A DNA stretch of 19,542 nt, taken from contig CAZILK010000017.1 in assembly GCA_964540135.1 (NCBI GenBank), positions 1 to 19,542 of the forward strand. Reading direction: 5' to 3'. The notes below the pieces were generated by a model. That model saw only the letters and a list, made by a program, of their open reading frames with translations. It was not told where the DNA came from and did not search any database. The translations under genes were made by a program, and so were the position numbers. Source of the DNA: CAZCAQ01 sp964540135 (GTDB lineage: Bacteria > Patescibacteriota > WWE3 > UBA101185 > UBA10185). Positions 6,837 to 13,990 of this stretch are shown here, one piece after another (positions within the stretch are counted from its first letter, which is position 1; the number at the start of each line of letters is the position of its first letter).

Positions 6837-7509
6837 TATACCCCCCACTCTTGTCAGAAGTAAGCTTACCTTTTGTAAGTCTTATAACACGTTTATTTCT
6901 ACTATTAACTATTTCTTGATTATGTGTTGACATAAGAATTGTTGTTCCAAGTGAATTAACTTTTTCAAACACATTCATAACATCTTCTGACGCTGTTGGA
7001 TCAATCATACCTGTTGGCTCATCAGCAACAATAAGATCCGGCTCATGTGCAAGCGCTCGTGCAATTGCAAGTCGTTGTTTCTCACCGCCAGATAGTGTTG
7101 TTGGGTAGCTATTTATTTTGTCCAAAAGCCCTACAAGGCTTAGAACATTTGGAACGACTTCGCGTATAACAGCTTCAGGGGTATCAACCACCTCAAGAGC
7201 AACAGCAACATTTTCAAAAACCGTTTTTGATTTTAAAACTTTAAAATCCTGAAATACTACACCAATCTTTCTTCTTAATGCGGGCAGATCTTCTTTTTTA
7301 ATATCAAAAATATTATGGCTTTGAAAATATATAAATCCTGAGGTTGGATACTCTTCTCTGATTAACATTTTGATAAGAGTTGATTTACCAGCTCCAGACG
7401 GCCCAACAATAAATGCAAATTCTCCGGGATTCATTGTAAATGAAACGTTATCTAGAGCCTTTACCCCATTGTATTCTTTTGTAACTTTATCAAATACGAG
7501 CAGTGTCAT
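6829..7509 (-). CDS. ftsE: FtsE, ATPase of the division ABC complex
   Basis: 226 residues, the normal length. Walker A GPSGAGKST at 36-44, Q-loop VVFQDF near 85, signature LSGGEKQR at 139-146, Walker B ending in ADEPTG at 162-167, and an H-loop STHN. ALRRKIGVVFQDFKVL is characteristic of FtsE among ABC ATPases. It acts on the inner face of the membrane with FtsX. The D-loop region reads GMIDP where most ABC proteins have NLDP. The ATG overlaps the stop of the upstream 146-residue gene by four bases (ATGA), and its own end overlaps ftsX, so it belongs to a four-gene transcript started at about 7947. Confidence 0.96.
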   Translation of the reverse strand: MTLLVFDKVTKEYNGVKALDNVSFTMNPGEFAFIVGPSGAGKSTLIKMLIREEYPTSGFIYFQSHNIFDIKKEDLPALRRKIGVVFQDFKVLKSKTVFENVAVALEVVDTPEAVIREVVPNVLSLVGLLDKINSYPTTLSGGEKQRLAIARALAHEPDLIVADEPTGMIDPTASEDVMNVFEKVNSLGTTILMSTHNQEIVNSRNKRVIRLTKGKLTSDKSGGYNE

Positions 7510-7946
7510 TTGGACTTTGATTTTATAACAACTTTAACTACTTTTAACACAGGAAACTTAGCTTTAACCATTGTATCCTCTTCTCCGTAAATTGTAACCT
7601 GATGTCCTTCAGCAACTTCTAAAATTGCGTCTTCTGCTTTCAGAAGTGCTTGGACTGTGCCGGCTGAGTTGCGAAGAACATGCGTCACTTCAAGTCCGGG
7701 ATACAATCTCTCGTCAACAAAAAGTACCTTTCCGTCCATGGTTTTTATAGTAGGTACTGTTTTAGTCTGAATGTTCTGCGACTCTTCCTGATTTGTACGA
7801 GCTGTAAGTGTTCTTAAATACCAGAGACTACCAAACACCGCCACAATACAAACGAACACTACCGTACCGATAATATAATAAGGTCTGTATCTGAAAGGGT
7901 TATCAGTGTGTGTACTAACAGGCAAGGGGCTTACTAAGTCTGGCAT
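7506..7946 (-). CDS. Membrane-anchored protein at the head of the ftsEX operon, 146 residues
   Basis: Not recognised as a named family. It has a short cytoplasmic N-terminus (1-23), one membrane helix (about 24-45, starting YYIIGTVVFVC) and an extracytoplasmic region of about 100 residues. The C-terminal part is strand-rich and basic (VLKVVKVVIKSKSK). It is the first gene of a transcript that continues through ftsE, ftsX and the M23 hydrolase, with a four-base overlap into ftsE. A role alongside FtsEX in wall remodelling at division is a reasonable inference from position only. The ATG follows a consensus TATAAT by seven bases. Confidence 0.72.
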   Translation of the reverse strand: MPDLVSPLPVSTHTDNPFRYRPYYIIGTVVFVCIVAVFGSLWYLRTLTARTNQEESQNIQTKTVPTIKTMDGKVLFVDERLYPGLEVTHVLRNSAGTVQALLKAEDAILEVAEGHQVTIYGEEDTMVKAKFPVLKVVKVVIKSKSK

Positions 7947-7953
7947 ACCTTGA

Positions 7954-7983
7954 ATTATACCTTTAATTAAAGTTCTATTGCAA
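7954..7983 (-). promoter_or_regulatory. Promoter of the ftsEX operon, leaderless type
   Basis: On the minus strand, TTGCAA (7983-7978), 18 bases, then consensus TATAAT (7959-7954). The -10 ends seven bases before the ATG at 7946. The -35 is a self-complementary hexamer and also serves the divergent gene at 8039. Confidence 0.68.
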
Positions 7984-8006
7984 AAACCTATTTAAACCAG
8001 TAATAT
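7978..8006 (+). promoter_or_regulatory. Promoter of the DUF151-like gene
   Basis: TTGCAA (7978-7983), 17 bases, TAATAT (8001-8006). The start point would be near 8013, giving a leader of about 26 bases before GTG 8039. The -35 is the same six bases used by the divergent ftsEX promoter. Confidence 0.5.
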
Positions 8007-8038
8007 ACGCCCAAAAGTGCTTCCCGCCCTAAAATAGA

Positions 8039-8443
8039 GTGGAAGAATTTTATTTAAAAACAATTGTAAACGATACTAGTACAGAGAGACAAAAATACAC
8101 AGCTTATCTCTTCTCAATAAGCGGTAAATCCTTCATCCCTTTAAGCCTGGGTAAACCAACGCTTGATAGTATCCTAATCTCACAACAAAGCCTGAAACAA
8201 CCAAGACCTGCTATTCATAACACATGTTCACGAACAATAAGCAGCCTTGGCGCTAAGCTTGCCTGTCTATATGTGTATATGTTTTTGGATGAGGTCTTCT
8301 ATTCCTATTTGCGAGTCTTTTCAAACGGTAAAACGATTGATATCGATGTTAAATTTACAGATGGGATTTGTATAGCATTAAACTGCAAAGCGCCGATAAT
8401 GTTTGACGAGGCTGTTGCTAACAAATGCAAGATATTAATTTAA
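8039..8443 (+). CDS. Divergent bifunctional-nuclease (DUF151) family protein
   Basis: 134 residues. The order of conserved blocks matches the DUF151/BFN family: FIPLSLGKPTLDSI (32-45) for the usual lPI.iG..EA.aI, PRPAIHNT (55-62) for RPlTHDL, a central ALACLYVY-like strand, FYSYLRV (87-93), IDVKFTDGICIAL (101-113) for iDaRPSDAiALAL, and APIMFDEAV (118-126). Some family members degrade DNA and RNA; the function of most is unknown. The RPSDA core is changed to KFTDG, so activity may differ. The start is GTG at 8039, just after an in-frame TAA (8030-8032), with no Shine-Dalgarno sequence. The 3' end overlaps that of mltG by nine bases, tail to tail. Family assignment by eye, moderately sure. Confidence 0.72.
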   Translation: MEEFYLKTIVNDTSTERQKYTAYLFSISGKSFIPLSLGKPTLDSILISQQSLKQPRPAIHNTCSRTISSLGAKLACLYVYMFLDEVFYSYLRVFSNGKTIDIDVKFTDGICIALNCKAPIMFDEAVANKCKILI

Positions 8444-9532
8444 ATACATAGCAATATTTTTGTTATGCTCTTCAAGAGTTCTAGCGTAGTGAGCATTTCC
8501 ATCTGCATCTGTTAAATAAAATCTGTAATCTGTCTCTATGTAGTTTAAGACCGCTTCAAGAGATTTAAGTCCTGGATTTGAAATAGGTTGTGGCGGAAAA
8601 CCAAGTACTTTTCTTGTATTATAGGGGCTTTCAAACTCAAGATCGGGAGTGAGAATATTTTGTGGCCACCAATTAAACTCTTCTGCACTTTTAACATCAA
8701 GGTAACAATACGGGAGATCACGATCAACTTGCTCCATCAAGATACAAGCAGCACGACTTCCCATAACGTATTGGGTTGTAGCATCAGCCCCTATAAGCTC
8801 TCCCTCTTTAAACCTGTTGATTAAAATACCTGCCACAATAGGCAGATCTTCCGCATTGTGTATCTCTCTTTCAACTATTGATGCGGTTATAACTGCTTGT
8901 TCTTGAGTTAGCCCAACGCGAGCTAATGCATCATCTGTTAACACATCTTTTGTTTTCTCAGTGAATGTATTTAGAAGCTTATCTATAATAGCGTCCTCAT
9001 TTACCCCACTATTAAACGAATAGGTATCTGGAAACAGGTAACCTTCATGTTCTTTTGCTCTTTCAACAAATGCTTTATAGTCAACCTCTTTGAATTCTTG
9101 AGCGGCTTTATATGCAAACTCCTCAGATCTCCAACCTTCGATGAAGGTAATGGATCTATCATTTTTGCCCTTCTGAAAGATTGTTGCAAGCTCAGCAATA
9201 GAGCTACCTGATGGAATTTTATATACCCCTGCTTGGATACTACCTTGCAAATCATTTGCTTTAATATAGAGCTTGAACAAAAACTCAGAGTTTATCAAAT
9301 TTTTATCACTTAAATTTTTAGCAATTTCTGCAACAGAACTACCCTGATTTATTTCGTACTCAGCTTCATCCACGTTTTGTGACGGTCTTGATACTGCAAA
9401 TGCATAGTATGCATATAAAAAGGCTGGTAAAAGTACAAGCAAGAACATGGCAGTAAGTACAAAAAGCTTTTTTCTCATTGAGTCTGTTAAAACATGATAT
9501 TTTTCCGGATCAAGGACGATCTGTTCTGTCAT
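8435..9532 (-). CDS. mltG: MltG, endolytic peptidoglycan transglycosylase
   Basis: 365 residues from the ATG at 9532. A cytoplasmic N-terminus (1-22) leads to one membrane helix (about 23-46), then a LysM-like region (INQGSSVAEIAKNL and IPSGSSIAELA) and the YceG catalytic domain. That domain contains EGYLFPDTY (163-171), TASIVEREI with the catalytic Glu at 221, IGADATTQY, and SPYNTRKVLGFPPQPISNPG. MltG cleaves nascent glycan strands at the outer face of the membrane and sets their length. About 40 residues between ATTQY and SPYNT (including two Cys and WWPQN) exceed the usual spacing. A TTG two codons upstream (9538) is in frame, but an extended -10 ending six bases before the ATG favours 9532. 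Its role complements the FtsEX-controlled hydrolase nearby. Confidence 0.94.
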   Translation of the reverse strand: MTEQIVLDPEKYHVLTDSMRKKLFVLTAMFLLVLLPAFLYAYYAFAVSRPSQNVDEAEYEINQGSSVAEIAKNLSDKNLINSEFLFKLYIKANDLQGSIQAGVYKIPSGSSIAELATIFQKGKNDRSITFIEGWRSEEFAYKAAQEFKEVDYKAFVERAKEHEGYLFPDTYSFNSGVNEDAIIDKLLNTFTEKTKDVLTDDALARVGLTQEQAVITASIVEREIHNAEDLPIVAGILINRFKEGELIGADATTQYVMGSRAACILMEQVDRDLPYCYLDVKSAEEFNWWPQNILTPDLEFESPYNTRKVLGFPPQPISNPGLKSLEAVLNYIETDYRFYLTDADGNAHYARTLEEHNKNIAMYLN

Positions 9533-9538
9533 TACCAA

Positions 9539-9547
9539 ATATTAGCA
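9539..9547 (-). promoter_or_regulatory. Extended -10 of mltG, leaderless type
   Basis: On the minus strand TGC followed by TAATAT (9544-9539), ending six bases before the ATG at 9532. There is no good -35, as is common for extended -10 promoters. The divergent rnpB -35 lies just upstream, in what would be this promoter's spacer. Confidence 0.5.
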
Positions 9548-9553
9548 CATGAT

Positions 9554-9582
9554 TTAACAAATCTCACATCTGGGGTTATAAT
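9554..9582 (+). promoter_or_regulatory. rnpB promoter
   Basis: TTAACA (9554-9559), 17 bases, consensus TATAAT (9577-9582). The first base of helix P1 is about 9586-9589, which is the distance expected for initiation. Because the RNA's 5' end can be placed from its own structure, this calibrates the -10 to start distance for the other promoters in the window. Confidence 0.8.
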
Positions 9583-9585
9583 CGC

Positions 9586-9935
9586 TCTGGGAAGCAGGGC
9601 GGCCGCTCGTGTAACAACGGGAGGAAAGTCCAGACTGCAAAGAGCAAGGGGACGGAGGGTAACCTCCGACGGAAGCACTATTCGCAACCGCTGGTGCCTT
9701 AAGACGAAAGTCTGACAGGACAGAGGATGGTAACATCTTTTGAGAGCAACAGTGACGAATTTAACTCTAAACCGCAAGGCATGAGATAAATTGAAACGGG
9801 CAATCCCACCCGCAGCAATCCCGACTTCACCGTTATTAGCCTGCTCGGCGAGGTGAGAAGAGGAGCATAGATAAATGACCGCAGTGTTAAACTCTTGTTT
9901 AACTAAACAGAATCTGGCTTATTCGCTTTCCAGAA
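9586..9935 (+). ncRNA. rnpB: RNase P RNA
   Basis: The catalytic RNA of RNase P, which trims tRNA 5' leaders. Conserved region I is present as GAGGAAAGTCCAGACT (about 9630-9645) and conserved region V as ACAGAATCTGGCTTA (about 9907-9921). GACAGGACAGAGGATGGTAAC and AAACCGCAAGGCATGAGATAA resemble the other conserved stretches. Helix P1 can be drawn between 9586-9595 and 9925-9934 with one G-U pair, which sets the ends. CAGAATCTGGC also closes the P4/P2 core with the 5' AGTCCAGA region. In the L15 region, the sequence ACCGTTATTAGCC stands where many bacterial RNAs have the GGU that pairs with tRNA CCA; I do not see that motif. The 3' strand of P1 overlaps the end of the convergent permease gene. 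Confidence 0.96.
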
Positions 9936-10905
9936 TAGTACTATACTTTAAAGCTCGCTTTACAATTATAGCGCCGATCATAAAGGTTGGTATAACAATT
10001 AATGCACCGATAACTCCATAAAATTCGGTACCAACAAGAACTGCAAGTAACACAAGAAGCGGGCTAAACCCTGAAACTTTGTGCATGACTTTTGGTACAA
10101 GCAGGTTTGACTCAAGTTGTTGGATTAAAATAAAAAGAGCTACAATTGCAATTGCTTTAACAGGTGAGATTGAAAGCCCAATAAAAAATCCAAGAATTGC
10201 CGTAACAATCGGCCCAATGAGTGGTACAAACTCTAACAGCCCACTTAACAACCCAAGAGACAAAGCATAATCAACATCAAGAATCAGAAGACCTGTAATG
10301 CTAGCAACGCCTATAACAAGCATGAGTATCAATTGACCTTTTGCCCAATTACCAACACTTTGTTCGATCTCAACAAGTGTCTCCTCAATCTCAGTTCTGT
10401 ATTTTTTAGGTGTAAGTTTTACTACCTTTTTTTTAAGGTTCAACCATTCAATTGAGATATATAAAGAAACAACCATCGCAGTGATAATAAGTAAAAAGTT
10501 TGAAAAGACAGAAACTGTTAAGAAAAAAGCATTAGAATAGAATTTTTCAAAATCTACAGAAGAGCTTTCAACAAGCTGCCTTATGCTGCCGATATAAGGA
10601 AGCTTGACCGTATAGAGCACCTGCAGCTGTGTGACAACCGGAGGCAGTATCATAGTAAAAACACCAAATACTACCGCGATAACAAGAAGGTATGCGATGA
10701 AAACAGCTACAGTTCGTGGTACTGGTTTATTGAATACGATCTTTCCCGAAAAGAATTTAACTACCGGCTCAATAGCTAAAGCAAGCAAAAAAGAGGTGTA
10801 AACCATGCCAATAAATTGGCTAAGTCTGTAAAGTATAAATAGACCCAGTCCAAAAAGTAAGGCAACAACCATTATCTTAATTGCGATCAAAACTTGCTTA
10901 TCCAT
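9919..10905 (-). CDS. AI-2E/PerM family membrane protein
   Basis: 328 residues with about eight hydrophobic segments and the family's shape: paired N-terminal helices, a longer soluble loop around residues 150-185 (LKKKVVKLTPKKYRTEIEETL), and a C-terminal cluster. The cluster contains GLLEFVPLIGPIVTAI, QQLESNLLVPKVMHK and GVIGALIVIP, hallmark stretches of the AI-2E transporter (PerM/TqsA/YhhT) family. Members have been linked to autoinducer-2 export and to Na+/H+ exchange, so the substrate cannot be stated. It starts three bases after the miaA stop, so it is the last gene of the miaB-MFS-miaA transcript. Its final five codons and stop overlap the 3' end of rnpB on the other strand. Confidence 0.9.
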   Translation of the reverse strand: MDKQVLIAIKIMVVALLFGLGLFILYRLSQFIGMVYTSFLLALAIEPVVKFFSGKIVFNKPVPRTVAVFIAYLLVIAVVFGVFTMILPPVVTQLQVLYTVKLPYIGSIRQLVESSSVDFEKFYSNAFFLTVSVFSNFLLIITAMVVSLYISIEWLNLKKKVVKLTPKKYRTEIEETLVEIEQSVGNWAKGQLILMLVIGVASITGLLILDVDYALSLGLLSGLLEFVPLIGPIVTAILGFFIGLSISPVKAIAIVALFILIQQLESNLLVPKVMHKVSGFSPLLVLLAVLVGTEFYGVIGALIVIPTFMIGAIIVKRALKYSTILESE

Positions 10906-10908
10906 GAC

Positions 10909-11832
10909 CTAATTATAGGCATTTTCAAGCTCAAAAAGAATACTTTCTTTAGTGGAAGTCAAATCCAGCCATCTCACGTTCGGTGTTTTCTTAAACCAAG
11001 TTTGTTGCCTTCTAATATACGCATGCAGATCAAACTTAACTCTTTGCAAGCCATCTTCCGAAGCTATCTCACCGTGTAAATATGCCAGCGCTGTTTTATA
11101 TACAAGGCCTTGTAACTGAGGGGTATTCTCCCATCCCCTATCTATTAAAAACTTCAATTCATCAAACAAGAGGTTACCCCAAATAGACTCAGCCCAACTA
11201 TCAACTCTGGAGTACAAAAGTTCTCGATCAGCAGTTAAACCAATGATCTTAAACACTGTTTCTTTGATAGATACATGATTTAAACTTTTATCAGTAGATA
11301 GACTCTTTTCAATTGCTCTTATAAGTCTAACTCGATTTTGTTTATCAATTAATTTAACAGCCTCAGGGTTTAGTTCACTTAGCTGGGCTAATAATTCTTC
11401 AGTAGATTTTTTTTCAAGCAAAGCTCTTAGCTTTAGATCAGGCTTAATCTGAGATAAAGTTGCCTTCCCTGTTAAAGCGTCTACAAAAAATCCAGTCCCT
11501 CCGACAACTAAAGCTTTATATCCTAGCTTTCCCATTTCCGCTATTTTATTTGCCGCAAATTCTTTAAAATCATATGCAGAGAAGTACTCACCGGGAGAAA
11601 CAAGATCATATCCCCAAATCTTTATATTATTTACTTCCCAATATCCTTCACCTTTCTTGTATTTGTACTCTGAATTGATTGGAACTTTGCCTGTTCCCAC
11701 ATCCATGTATTTATAAGCTTGGCGGGAATCCGCTGATATTATTTGGAAGCCAAACTTCTTACAAAACTCAAGTGCAATTCCGGTCTTCCCGCTACTTGTT
11801 GGACCAATAAGTATTGCCGTTGTATTTTGCAT
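10909..11832 (-). CDS. miaA: MiaA, tRNA dimethylallyltransferase
   Basis: 307 residues, a normal length. P-loop GPTSSGKT (10-17), ISADSRQAYKYMDVGTGK (32-49) with the catalytic Asp35, VVGGTGFFVDAL near 120 and RVRLIRAIE near 172, followed by the tRNA-binding helices and a terminal YIRRQQTWFKK block. MiaA transfers a dimethylallyl group to N6 of A37 in tRNAs reading U-initial codons. The product is then methylthiolated by MiaB, encoded two genes upstream in the same direction. The ATG directly follows the TAG of the MFS gene (TAGATG), implying coupled translation. The family assignment is firm. Confidence 0.95.
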   Translation of the reverse strand: MQNTTAILIGPTSSGKTGIALEFCKKFGFQIISADSRQAYKYMDVGTGKVPINSEYKYKKGEGYWEVNNIKIWGYDLVSPGEYFSAYDFKEFAANKIAEMGKLGYKALVVGGTGFFVDALTGKATLSQIKPDLKLRALLEKKSTEELLAQLSELNPEAVKLIDKQNRVRLIRAIEKSLSTDKSLNHVSIKETVFKIIGLTADRELLYSRVDSWAESIWGNLLFDELKFLIDRGWENTPQLQGLVYKTALAYLHGEIASEDGLQRVKFDLHAYIRRQQTWFKKTPNVRWLDLTSTKESILFELENAYN

Positions 11833-13044
11833 CTATATCCTTCCTGCAACTTCAAATATTCTTTTTTTACCAACATCGGCTAAGAATACAATAAAAGCTA
11901 TTGATGATACGAAAAAGACTAATATTAAGACACTGTGCGGCACAAAGAAGTGAAGTAGTGTACCGCCAATTGCGGGACCTACAATCTGAGCAATACTACC
12001 AAATGATGTAGTAATACCAAGAACAGATCCTTGTTCTTTTGCTGAAGTATTTACAGAAAGGTTGGCTAGAAGCAACGGTCTTAGTAAGCCTGTACCTAAA
12101 ATATAGAAAGAAATACCTGCTAGAAACTGAACATATGTACCTGAAACCGCCATCCATAAAACTCCAAATAAGTAGATGAGAAAGGCAACTCCGGTCAATC
12201 TTCTTTCCGAAAAATATTTAAGTGCAAACGGCATGATAAAAACTTTTAAAGCAATGGAAACTATACCTACATAAGCTAGGATAAAACCAACATCTCGTGC
12301 ATTTAGTGCAAATTTCTTTTGCACAAATAGCGCAAACACACTTATAAAAAGTGTGTTTGAGAAGATATAAAAAATAAATGCTGTAAGTTTTTTTGAAGTA
12401 ATCGGATTATTAAAAAATCTTTTCACTTGGGGCAGATCAATAAACTTAACATGAGTTAACAGGTGAGACATTTTATAATCAGGTTTGATAGTTTCACGCA
12501 GCATCGTGGCTGTTAGGATAATTGATACAAGTGCAATACCTGCTGCAAAAAAAGCTAAATAACGCATACCTAAAAAAGCAAGAATTCCACCGGTCGCGGG
12601 GCCGATTAAAAAACCAATCCCAAAGGCAACACCACTTATCGCAAATGCCTTGCTTCGATCTTCTTTTGAAGATATATCACTTAGATAAGCTTCCCCTATA
12701 ACAAAATTGCTACCAAATAACCCATCGATAACACGAGACAGCACGATCATCCAAAGGTTTCCTGCAAAGGCAAGGATTAGAAAACCAACAAGAGTTGAGA
12801 GCTGCGAAATTAACAGCAGTGGCTTTCTCCCAAAATGATCACTCAACCTACCAAGAATTGGTGCTGAAAAAAACTGAAAAAAAGAAAAACTGGCTGCAAT
12901 TATTCCTATTTGAAAAACATTTGCACCAAAATCCATTGCAAAAAAAGGTAAAAAAGGAAGAATCAAGGTAAAACCCAAAACCTCAGTTATCATTATTATG
13001 AGAATGGTGAATTGTTCTTTATTTAGATCTATCTTTCTATTCAT
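11833..13044 (-). CDS. MFS transporter, TetA-like drug/proton antiporter type
   Basis: 403 residues and about twelve membrane helices. Motif A between helices 2 and 3 is clear (GRLSDHFGRKP, 65-75), and DGLFGSNFVIGEAYLSDIS followed by GFLIGPATGG in helices 4-5 is typical of the DHA1 group that includes TetA. A second copy of motif A between helices 8 and 9 is degenerate. It would exchange a small molecule for protons; the substrate cannot be predicted and resistance should not be assumed. The start is the ATG at 13044-13042, placed two bases before a 100-base gap. MNRKIDLNKEQF is a plausible N-terminus, but an upstream start hidden in the gap cannot be excluded. It sits between miaB and miaA with no spacer to miaA. 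Confidence 0.88.
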   Translation of the reverse strand: MNRKIDLNKEQFTILIIMITEVLGFTLILPFLPFFAMDFGANVFQIGIIAASFSFFQFFSAPILGRLSDHFGRKPLLLISQLSTLVGFLILAFAGNLWMIVLSRVIDGLFGSNFVIGEAYLSDISSKEDRSKAFAISGVAFGIGFLIGPATGGILAFLGMRYLAFFAAGIALVSIILTATMLRETIKPDYKMSHLLTHVKFIDLPQVKRFFNNPITSKKLTAFIFYIFSNTLFISVFALFVQKKFALNARDVGFILAYVGIVSIALKVFIMPFALKYFSERRLTGVAFLIYLFGVLWMAVSGTYVQFLAGISFYILGTGLLRPLLLANLSVNTSAKEQGSVLGITTSFGSIAQIVGPAIGGTLLHFFVPHSVLILVFFVSSIAFIVFLADVGKKRIFEVAGRI

Positions 13045-13045
13045 T

Positions 13046-13145
13046 NNNNNNNNNNNNNNNNNNNNNNNNNNNNNNNNNNNNNNNNNNNNNNNNNNNNNNN
13101 NNNNNNNNNNNNNNNNNNNNNNNNNNNNNNNNNNNNNNNNNNNNN
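13046..13145. other. Assembly gap, 100 N
   Basis: Exactly 100 undetermined bases, the usual placeholder for a gap of unknown size. It removes the C-terminal half of MiaB (about 250 residues would be expected) and the sequence before the MFS gene, so the true gap is probably nearer 0.8 kb than 0.1 kb. Any reading frame drawn across it is meaningless. Confidence 0.97.
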
Positions 13146-13705
13146 TCATCTTTTGGTCTTGAGATTTCTTTACCCCTGGCGTAAGGAACAACACAAAAAG
13201 TACAGAAATTATCACATCCATAAGAAATATTCACAAAAGCTTTTTCTTTTGTTTCGGGTTTTACTAAAACATCGGAGGATGAGATCCTAGACTTTGCCCA
13301 CTCTCCTAAAATTCCTGAGGATACGAGCAAGTTTGGAAGTTCTTTTAGCTGAGATGGATTAATATACTTATCTACCCAAGGAGTCTTCTTTTTAAGCTCA
13401 TCGAACTCAAGTCTTTGCCGTTCCCCAGTTGCAGAACCAACCATACAGCCAGCTAGAACTATAAAAGGCTTAATTCTACCTTTATCGGCGTTGCTTTTTA
13501 CTGCTTTGCCTATACCATAGGCTTTATCCTCGCTTTTCTGTCTTACAGAGCATGTGTTAACAATAAAGACACTGGATTTTAAGGGATCAGGCGAATATTC
13601 CATGCCTAGAGCCTCTAAAACGCCTGCCATGTAGTTTGAATCAGCCATATTAGCCTGACAACCATAGGTTTTGATGTGGTAAGTCTTTGCACCGTATTTT
13701 TCCAT
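13146..13705 (-). CDS. miaB: MiaB, tRNA-2-methylthio-N6-dimethylallyladenosine synthase (N-terminal part, cut by gap)
   Basis: 186 residues remain before the gap. The UPF0004 domain has the three Cys of the auxiliary [4Fe-4S] cluster: Cys16 (TYGCQAN), Cys52 (VNTCSVR) and Cys87 (LAGCMVG). The radical-SAM domain begins with SYGCDNFCTFCVVPYARG, in which the CxxxCxxC Cys are 164, 168 and 171. The rest of the radical-SAM barrel and the TRAM domain are missing because of the assembly gap, not because of mutation. MiaB adds the methylthio group to the i6A37 made by MiaA, encoded downstream. The ATG at 13705 is preferred over one 14 codons upstream (13747), because a TATAAT box (13720-13715) lies between them and would start the transcript about two bases before 13705. 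Confidence 0.93.
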
Positions 13706-13714
13706 GCAGTACGC

Positions 13715-13743
13715 ATTATATGTCAAAAAGGCTCCAAGGTTAA
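13715..13743 (-). promoter_or_regulatory. miaB promoter, leaderless type
   Basis: On the minus strand TTAACC (13743-13738), 17 bases, consensus TATAAT (13720-13715). Nine bases separate the -10 from the ATG at 13705, so the predicted leader is only two or three bases. Confidence 0.65.
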
Positions 13744-13766
13744 ACACTAGCTTGAATTACAACTTA

Positions 13767-13796
13767 TTGACGCATCACACCTCATCGTGCTAGTTT
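13767..13796 (+). promoter_or_regulatory. Candidate promoter of the 40-residue peptide gene
   Basis: TTGACG (13767-13772), 18 bases, then an extended -10 of TGC plus TAGTTT (13791-13796). The start would be near 13803, leaving a leader of about 54 bases with a hairpin and a Shine-Dalgarno sequence. It diverges from the miaB promoter. Confidence 0.45.
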
Positions 13797-13815
13797 TTCA
13801 CCATCTTAATCACCT

Positions 13816-13844
13816 GAAGTCGTGTTTGCGACTTCATATTTTTT
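13816..13844 (+). promoter_or_regulatory. Leader hairpin with T-run before the 40-residue peptide gene
   Basis: Perfect seven-base stem GAAGTCG (13816-13822) and CGACTTC (13829-13835) with loop TGTTTG, followed by ATATTTTTT. It looks like an intrinsic terminator or attenuator placed between the promoter and the Shine-Dalgarno sequence. It could instead be a stabilising 5' hairpin. Confidence 0.55.
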
Positions 13845-13856
13845 GAGGAGAGCGAT

Positions 13857-13979
13857 ATGGAGAATTGGGTTTGGGTTTATTTTCTTTTAACCTTAGTTGT
13901 GGGTCTAATTTTTGCCCACATAGTGGGTAAACAAGATGCAGAGGAAAAAAAGGAGGAGGAGGAGCGTAGGAAAAAGTAG
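13857..13979 (+). CDS. Small single-helix membrane peptide, 40 residues
   Basis: ATG 13857, TAG 13977-13979. GAGGAG (13845-13850) stands six bases before the ATG, the clearest Shine-Dalgarno sequence in the window, which is the main reason to believe this short gene. The product has one hydrophobic helix (about residues 5-24, beginning VWVYFLLTLVVG) and then a highly charged tail of alternating Glu and Lys/Arg (25-40). Such a design fits a membrane peptide with a cytoplasmic helical tail. No homologue comes to mind. It has its own candidate promoter and is followed by a strong terminator-like hairpin, so it appears to be a complete, separate transcription unit of about 230 bases. Confidence 0.68.
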   Translation: MENWVWVYFLLTLVVGLIFAHIVGKQDAEEKKEEEERRKK

Positions 13980-13990
13980 TTCGCGGTATG

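Noticed and set aside
9494..9777. Short frames on both strands over the RNase P RNA.
   Set aside because: The sequence is accounted for by the structured RNA; the Arg/Gly/Ser-rich translations look non-coding.
9948..9963. TAAAG-CTCG-CTTTA hairpin just after rnpB as its terminator.
   Set aside because: Short A/T stem inside the coding end of the permease with only three T following; too weak to call.
11833..13221. A single long frame running from the MFS gene through the N-run, and the matching frame from miaB through it.
   Set aside because: Both cross undetermined bases. The MFS protein has a sound ATG at 13044, and the miaB motifs end at the gap.
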